Of a stretch of 64,000 nt of DNA, positions 59,555 to 64,000 are shown in pieces. The stretch covers positions 1-64,000 of the forward strand of contig DASXPG010000106.1 of the NCBI GenBank assembly GCA_036493755.1, given 5' to 3'. Under the pieces are notes generated by a model, which was not told the DNA's origin, did no database searches, and saw only the letters and a list, made by a program, of their open reading frames with translations. Source of the stretch: DASXPG01 sp036493755. Lineage in GTDB: Bacteria; Gemmatimonadota; Gemmatimonadetes; Gemmatimonadales; JACORV01. Position 1 is the first letter of the stretch. Each line of letters starts with the position of its first letter. Both the position numbers and the translations under genes were made by a program.

Positions 59555-61137
59555 TGGCCGCCAATCGCTACGACGCGATCGTCATCGGCGGCGGCCACAA
59601 CGGACTGATCGCCGCCGCCTACCTGGCGCGCGCCGGCCGGAAGGTCGTCGTCCTCGAGCGGCGCGAGCGGGTGGGCGGCGCGGCGGTGACCGAGGAAATC
59701 TTCCCCGGCTTCAAGTTTTCGATGTTCTCGTACGTGGTCAGCCTGCTGCGCCCCGAGATCATCCGCGACCTGCGGCTTCCCGAGCACGGCCTCCAGATTC
59801 TCCCGCTCGAGAGCACGCTGACGCCCATGGAAAACGGCGACTACTTCGCCGCCTGGGCCGATCACGACCAGACCCGCCGCGAGCTGCTGCGGCATTCGGC
59901 GCTCGACGCCGAAGCGTACGACGAGTACGGCCGGCTGATGTACCACATGGCCCACGCGGTGAAGCCGATCCTCGGCATGGTGCCTCCCGACCCGGCGTCG
60001 CTGCGGCCCCGCGACCTCAAGGGGATGCTCGCCGTCGGCAATCACTTCCGCTCGTTAGGCGCCGAGCAGTTCCACGCCATGTTCAAGCTGATGACCATGA
60101 GCTCGGCGGATTTCCTCGACGAGTGGTTCGAGACCGACGTCCTCAAGGCCACCAAGTCGGCGAGCGGGATCATCGGCACCTTCCTGGGCCCGCGCTCGCC
60201 GGGAACGGCCTACGTCCTCCTCCATCATTACATGGGCGAGCTGGACGGCGTGTTCCGCGCCTGGGGCTTCCAGAAGGGCGGCACCGGCGGAATCTCGGAA
60301 GCGATCGCCGCCTCGGCTCGATCGCTCGGCGTTGCAATCAGGTGCGGCCAGACGGTGCAGAAGGTGCGCGAGAAGGATGGCCGGGTCCGCGGCGTGGTCC
60401 TCGAGAATGGCGACGAGATCGACGCGAACATCGTGCTGACGAGTCTCGATCCCCGGCGCAGCTTCCTCGAGCTGGTGGACCGGAAGGCGCTCCCCGACGA
60501 GTTCGTGGCGGACATCAGCCGCTTCAAGTTCCGCGGCTCCTCGGGAAAGGTGAACCTCGCGTTAGGCGCCCTCCCCGATTTCACCTGCATGCCCGGCTTC
60601 GGCCCGCACCTGCGCGGCGCCATGTCGATATCGCCCAGCATGGACTACGTCGAGCGGGCCTACGACGACGCCAAGTACGGCGAGTTCTCGAAGCGCCCGT
60701 ACATGGACATCGTGATCCCCTCGCTCATCGATCCCGGGATGGCGCCTCCCGGCAAACACGTCATGTCGGTCTTCGTGCAGTACGCGCCGTACAACCTGAA
60801 CGGCGGCTGGACCGACGCGAAGCGCGAGGCATTCGGCGACGCCGTGATCGGCGCCATCGAGCGCTTCGCGCCCAACATCCGCTCCTGCATCGAGCACCGG
60901 CAGGTGCTGACGCCGCTCGACATCGAGCGCATCACCGGGCTGTCCGAAGGCAACATCTTCCAGGGCGAGCTGGCGCTCCACCAGCTCTTCTTTCTCCGGC
61001 CCGCTCCGGGCTGGGCGCGCTTCCGCACGCCGATCAGGAATTACTACCAGTGCGGTTCGGGGACGCACCCCGGCGGCGGCATCATGGGCGCTTCCGGACG
61101 GCTCGGCGCGATGGCGGTGCTGGAGGACCACGCGTGA
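59554..61137 (+). CDS. FAD-dependent oxidoreductase (CrtI/COG1233-like), catalytic subunit
   Basis: 527 residues; the ATG overlaps the GcvT stop by 1 base (TGATG). The Rossmann motif is VIGGGHNGLIAAAYLARAGRKVVVLER and the second FAD motif is VGGAAVTEEIFPGF, both intact. The C-terminal FAD-contacting part is YQCGSGTHPGGGIMGASGRLGA. The middle part (SFLELVDRKALPDEFV) resembles carotenoid desaturase-like amine oxidases. The substrate is unknown. It is followed by a divergent paralogue with GTGA overlap. Confidence 0.87.
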   Translation: MAANRYDAIVIGGGHNGLIAAAYLARAGRKVVVLERRERVGGAAVTEEIFPGFKFSMFSYVVSLLRPEIIRDLRLPEHGLQILPLESTLTPMENGDYFAAWADHDQTRRELLRHSALDAEAYDEYGRLMYHMAHAVKPILGMVPPDPASLRPRDLKGMLAVGNHFRSLGAEQFHAMFKLMTMSSADFLDEWFETDVLKATKSASGIIGTFLGPRSPGTAYVLLHHYMGELDGVFRAWGFQKGGTGGISEAIAASARSLGVAIRCGQTVQKVREKDGRVRGVVLENGDEIDANIVLTSLDPRRSFLELVDRKALPDEFVADISRFKFRGSSGKVNLALGALPDFTCMPGFGPHLRGAMSISPSMDYVERAYDDAKYGEFSKRPYMDIVIPSLIDPGMAPPGKHVMSVFVQYAPYNLNGGWTDAKREAFGDAVIGAIERFAPNIRSCIEHRQVLTPLDIERITGLSEGNIFQGELALHQLFFLRPAPGWARFRTPIRNYYQCGSGTHPGGGIMGASGRLGAMAVLEDHA

Positions 61138-62558
61138 GCCGCTCCGTGGTGGTGATCGGCGCCGGGACCAACGGTCTGACCGCGGCGCAGATACTCGCGA
61201 CATCGGGGCGGCAGGTCATCGTGCTCGACCAGAAGCAGCCCGCCGACGTCGACTTCGACGCCGGTTGGGTGCCACCGAGCGTCCGCGCCGCGCTCAACAT
61301 TCAGCCGGAGGCCGAGGAGCAGGGTTCCTGGCTGGTGATGCCGATGGAGGGCGGGCGCTTCGAGCTCTTTGCCGACATCGCCCGCTCGGCCGAATCGATC
61401 CGGAGGCTCAGCCCGCGCGATGCGTCGCGCTGGCCGGAATTCTGCACCCGCATGCGGCGCCTGGCTGGAGTGCTCGAGACGCTCTATCAGCAGAACGCCC
61501 CCGACGTCGAGACCACCGATCCCGGAGAGCTGATGCACCTCGCCCTCCTCGGACTCAGGGTCCGCGGGCTGGGCCGGCAGACCGTGATCGACCTGCTGCG
61601 CATTCTGCCGATGCCGGTCGCCGAGCTGCTCGACGAGTGGTTCGAGAGCGAGCTGCTCAAGGCGGCGGTCGGCTCGACCGGCGTCATGGATCTGTGCCAG
61701 GGGCCGCGTTCGGCGGGAACGGCGTTCGTGATGCTGCACCATCACGTGGGCCGGCCGGCCGGTGTCTTTCGGCCGCTTCGCACCAGCCTGCGCTCGACAT
61801 TGTCGAAGCGGACCAACGTCGAGATCCGCCACGACGCCGCGATGCACCTCGAGGTCGCCGGCGAGCGTATCCGCGCCGTGACCCTCGAGAGCGGCGACAC
61901 CATCGAGACCGACTGCCTCGTCTCCAGCGCTGACCCGCGCCGCACCATGCTCGACCTCCTCGATCCGGGCTGGCTCGACCCCGAATTCATGCGCGCGGTG
62001 CACAACATCAAAATGAAGGGTGTCGCCGGGACGGTGACCCTCGCCCTGAGCTGCGAGGCGCCGTTCAGGCAGATGAGCCTGGCGCCGTCGCTGACCCACA
62101 TCGAGCGCGCCTACGACGATGTGAAATACGGACGACCATCAGCGCAGCCGTGGCTGGAATTGAGGAACAGCGGGCAAAAGATCGAGGTGCAGGTCCAATA
62201 CCTGCCGCAGGTCCCGCGCGAGGGCGCGTGGGACGAGGCCGGGAAGCGCTCGTTAGGCAACGACGTCGCCCGGCGGGTGGTCGACGCGGCGCCCGAGCTG
62301 AAGGATGCCATCACCGGCATCCGCGTCATGACCCCGCTCGATCTGGACGCCCACGGCGGTCTCACCGGCGGTCACCGGTACCAGGGCGACCTGACCCTCG
62401 ACCAGATCCTCTTCATGCGCCCGGTGGCGGGCTGGAGCCGGTATCGCACTCCGATCGGCGGGCTCTGGCTCTGCGGCTCGGGAACCCATCCCGGCGGCGG
62501 CGTCGCCGGCGCGTCAGGACTGCTCGCGGCGCGCGAGATTCTGCGGGACGCCCGGTGA
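61134..62558 (+). CDS. FAD-dependent oxidoreductase-like protein, divergent paralogue
   Basis: 474 residues from a GTG overlapping the previous stop. It keeps VVIGAGTNGLTAAQILATSGRQVIVLD and the C-terminal WLCGSGTHPGGGVAGASGLLAA. The second FAD motif (VGGAAVTEE) is lost, replaced by PADVDFDAGWVPPS. It shares LDEWFES, GPRSAGTAFVMLHHH and NIKMKG-type segments with the preceding protein and is about 50 residues shorter. A heterodimer in which this subunit is structural or substrate binding is plausible. Confidence 0.85.
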   Translation: MSRSVVVIGAGTNGLTAAQILATSGRQVIVLDQKQPADVDFDAGWVPPSVRAALNIQPEAEEQGSWLVMPMEGGRFELFADIARSAESIRRLSPRDASRWPEFCTRMRRLAGVLETLYQQNAPDVETTDPGELMHLALLGLRVRGLGRQTVIDLLRILPMPVAELLDEWFESELLKAAVGSTGVMDLCQGPRSAGTAFVMLHHHVGRPAGVFRPLRTSLRSTLSKRTNVEIRHDAAMHLEVAGERIRAVTLESGDTIETDCLVSSADPRRTMLDLLDPGWLDPEFMRAVHNIKMKGVAGTVTLALSCEAPFRQMSLAPSLTHIERAYDDVKYGRPSAQPWLELRNSGQKIEVQVQYLPQVPREGAWDEAGKRSLGNDVARRVVDAAPELKDAITGIRVMTPLDLDAHGGLTGGHRYQGDLTLDQILFMRPVAGWSRYRTPIGGLWLCGSGTHPGGGVAGASGLLAAREILRDAR

Positions 62559-63658
62559 CAGCGTTCCAGAAAACGGCCGAGAGTTACCGGCCGGGCGCGC
62601 GAACGATGGAAGGGCGCTACTACACGTCGCCCGACATCTTCGCCCAGGAGCGGGAGAAGATCTTCGCCCGCCGCTGGATCTGTGTCGGGCGCGAATCGCA
62701 GGTCGCCGTGACGGGCGCCTACATCGTGGCAGAGATTGCGGGCGAGAGCATCATCGTGGTGCGGGACAAGCCGGGCATCCTGCACGCGTTCTACAATGTC
62801 TGCCGGCATCGCGGTACCAGGCTCTGCGAAGCGGCGCAGGGAAGCTTCGGCGGCTCGATCCAGTGTCCCTATCACGCCTGGACCTACGGCCTCGACGGGC
62901 GCCTGATCGGCGCCCCGCACATGAACGAAGTCGAATCCTTCGACAAGGCCGACTATCCGCTGCACGCCGTCGCCGTTGCGATGTGGGAAGGGTTCGTCTT
63001 CATCAACCTCGCGGCCCGGCCCGAGCCGTTCGACCTGGCATTCGCGCCCGTCACCGGCCTATTCGAGCGCTATGGGTTGGCTCGGCTGCGCGTAGTGCGG
63101 CGGATCGAATACGAGGTGAAAGCCAACTGGAAACTGATCCTTCAGAACTACAACGAGTGCCTGCACTGCCCGACGATCCATCCCGAGCTCTCCACCACGT
63201 TGCCCTATACCAGCGGCGCCAACGATCTCACCGACGGCCCCTTCCTCGGCGGCTACATGGAAATCAAGGCGCCTAACGAAAGCGCAACCATGAGCGGCAG
63301 GATGTGCGCGATACCGCTCAGTGGAGCGAGTGGAGCGAGAGCGTACTACTACGCGCTGTTCCCGACCATGATGCTGAGCCTGCATCCAGACTACGCAGTG
63401 TATTACACGGTCTGGCCGAAGTTGCCCGACGCGAGCCGCGTGGTCTGCGAGTGGATGGTGCATCCGGACGCCCCATCGGCCCCGGGGTACAACATCGCCG
63501 ATGCCGAAGAGTTCTGGGACGTCACCAATCGGCAGGACTGGCACATCTGTGAGCAGAGCCATGCGGGCATCAGCTCCCGCGCCTACACTCCCGGACCCTA
63601 CTCTCCTCGCGAGAGCATCCCCGCCGCCTGGGACCGGGAGTACCTCAAGAGCCTCTAA
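62555..63658 (+). CDS. Rieske [2Fe-2S] ring-hydroxylating-type oxygenase, alpha subunit (CntA/GbcA-like)
   Basis: 367 residues from a GTG overlapping the FAD gene stop. The Rieske ligands are Cys83 and His85 (VCRHRG) and Cys104 and His107 (QCPYHAW). The mononuclear iron site is His204 and His209 in NYNECLHCPTIHP with Asp328 in NRQDWH. Glu201 just before the first His replaces the usual bridging Asp; Glu in this place is known from carnitine oxygenase CntA and relatives acting on quaternary amines. It probably oxidises an N-methyl group, releasing formaldehyde. The reductase partner is not in the window. Confidence 0.9.
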   Translation: MTAFQKTAESYRPGARTMEGRYYTSPDIFAQEREKIFARRWICVGRESQVAVTGAYIVAEIAGESIIVVRDKPGILHAFYNVCRHRGTRLCEAAQGSFGGSIQCPYHAWTYGLDGRLIGAPHMNEVESFDKADYPLHAVAVAMWEGFVFINLAARPEPFDLAFAPVTGLFERYGLARLRVVRRIEYEVKANWKLILQNYNECLHCPTIHPELSTTLPYTSGANDLTDGPFLGGYMEIKAPNESATMSGRMCAIPLSGASGARAYYYALFPTMMLSLHPDYAVYYTVWPKLPDASRVVCEWMVHPDAPSAPGYNIADAEEFWDVTNRQDWHICEQSHAGISSRAYTPGPYSPRESIPAAWDREYLKSL

Positions 63659-63691
63659 CTGACGGGCCCTTCAGGACGTGCATAGCCGAGC

Positions 63692-63707
63692 GCGTCCTTC
63701 AGGACGC
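63692..63707. repeat. 16-mer stem-loop after the Rieske gene
   Basis: GCGTCC-TTCA-GGACGC, the inverted copy of the hairpin at 58329-58344. A partial copy (CCTTCAGGACG) lies just upstream at about 63669-63679. It sits between the Rieske stop and the molybdopterin oxidoreductase start. Confidence 0.75.
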
Positions 63708-63801
63708 ATCTCGCAGCGACCTATCGCATCTTCTTTGACCTCTCCTGCATCCCGCAATATGTTCTGAAGTGTAGTAATGGCATCCACTTGAGGGAGCGCA
63801 C

Positions 63802-64000
63802 ATGCGCGGCAAGAACGAACGCGGCTACGTCCGGCTCGAAACGCCGCTCGTCCGGGAGAAGGGCGTTCTGCGCCCCGCTTCCTGGGAGAGCGCACTCGAC
63901 CGGGCGGCGGAGGGCTTTGCCCATATCCGCGAGACCCGGGGCGGCGACGCCATCGGGATCTTCAGCTGCTCGAAGTCGACGAACGAGATGAACTTCCTCG
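63802..64000 (+). CDS. molybdopterin-dependent oxidoreductase (FdhF-like), truncated by window
   Basis: The first 66 residues are visible from ATG 63802, preceded by AGGGAG. The sequence MRGKNERGYVRLETPLVREKG, then RPASWESALDRAAEGFAHI and DAIGIFSCSKSTNEMNFL, matches the region of formate dehydrogenase alpha subunits that follows the N-terminal [4Fe-4S] cluster. That cluster domain is absent, so this protein starts immediately after it. Formate oxidation would fit a formaldehyde-producing pathway, but the substrate is unproven. Confidence 0.8.
   Translation, partial: MRGKNERGYVRLETPLVREKGVLRPASWESALDRAAEGFAHIRETRGGDAIGIFSCSKSTNEMNFL

Noticed and set aside
63788..63991. Small Arg-rich frame overlapping the molybdopterin gene
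   Set aside because: It is out of frame with the recognisable FdhF-like sequence and lacks its own ribosome binding site.

Overview
The window looks like a chromosomal segment of a GC-rich soil-type bacterium. Gemmatimonadota is the best guess and Acidobacteriota the alternative. This is inferred from gene content: a run of ADOP-type (MacB/FtsX-like) permeases, eukaryote-like Ser/Thr kinases, lipoproteins carrying Ig-like and RCC1 modules, Ku/LigD end joining, and four-base ATGA/GTGA junctions between genes. No rRNA, insertion sequence, prophage, CRISPR array or replication origin was seen. Coding density is very high: no gene-free stretch exceeds about 200 bases, and two convergent gene pairs overlap at their 3' ends.

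Layout. (1) 1-16762, minus strand: one probable operon reading adaptor (HlyD/MacA-like), ATPase (MacB/LolD-like), then seven consecutive ADOP permeases, the last cut by the window edge. An eighth permease stands alone at 23548-25980. (2) 16838-18610: a protein with an N-terminal pseudokinase and a C-terminal active Ser/Thr kinase, divergent from the ABC operon. It is followed by a tandem-repeat/hairpin terminator. (3) 18742-23469: a small Arg-rich repeat protein, CopD and CopC, tRNA-Thr, a small unknown, tRNA-Leu, superoxide dismutase, a response regulator with a zinc-ribbon-like tail, and a dienelactone-hydrolase lipoprotein. (4) 26045-34857: EVE and DUF72 proteins, an MscS channel, a trehalose operon (membrane-anchored OtsA, OtsB, GH15 hydrolase, alpha/beta hydrolase), and a three-gene wHTH/DUF5985 cassette. 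(5) 34873-40778: a ClC chloride channel coupled to LigD, divergent Ku, and a DinB-fold protein. (6) 40782-54887: FHA membrane protein and secreted serine protease, a hybrid sensor kinase with XylR_N/V4R input, an outer-membrane barrel, ArsN2, tRNA-Lys, a YihY/BrkB protein, a PAS-GGDEF-EAL protein, a methyltransferase, and a large RCC1-repeat lipoprotein. (7) 54936-55249: a tRNA cluster (His, Trp, Glu-CTC, Glu-TTC). (8) 55308-64000: a class IV aminotransferase, a zinc-ribbon membrane protein, then a tightly coupled plus-strand run: hotdog thioesterase, nitronate monooxygenase, GcvT-like protein, two FAD oxidoreductases, a Rieske oxygenase, and the start of a molybdopterin oxidoreductase.

How the parts may work together. 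The ABC operon supplies one ATPase and one adaptor to many paralogous permeases that normally lack a partner ATPase, so it may be a combinatorial export system. OtsA/OtsB/GH15 with MscS form an osmotic-stress neighbourhood. LigD and Ku give non-homologous end joining from a 29-base divergent promoter region with a symmetric -10 element. The terminal cluster has the composition expected for oxidative demethylation of a quaternary amine: a Rieske enzyme with a Glu in the position used by quaternary-amine oxygenases, a folate-type methyl acceptor and a formate-dehydrogenase-like enzyme. Its substrate is unknown, and it is the best candidate here for an undescribed pathway. At DNA level, the heptamer GTTAGGC recurs at least 23 times on both strands, mostly placing rare TTA or CCT codons inside genes.
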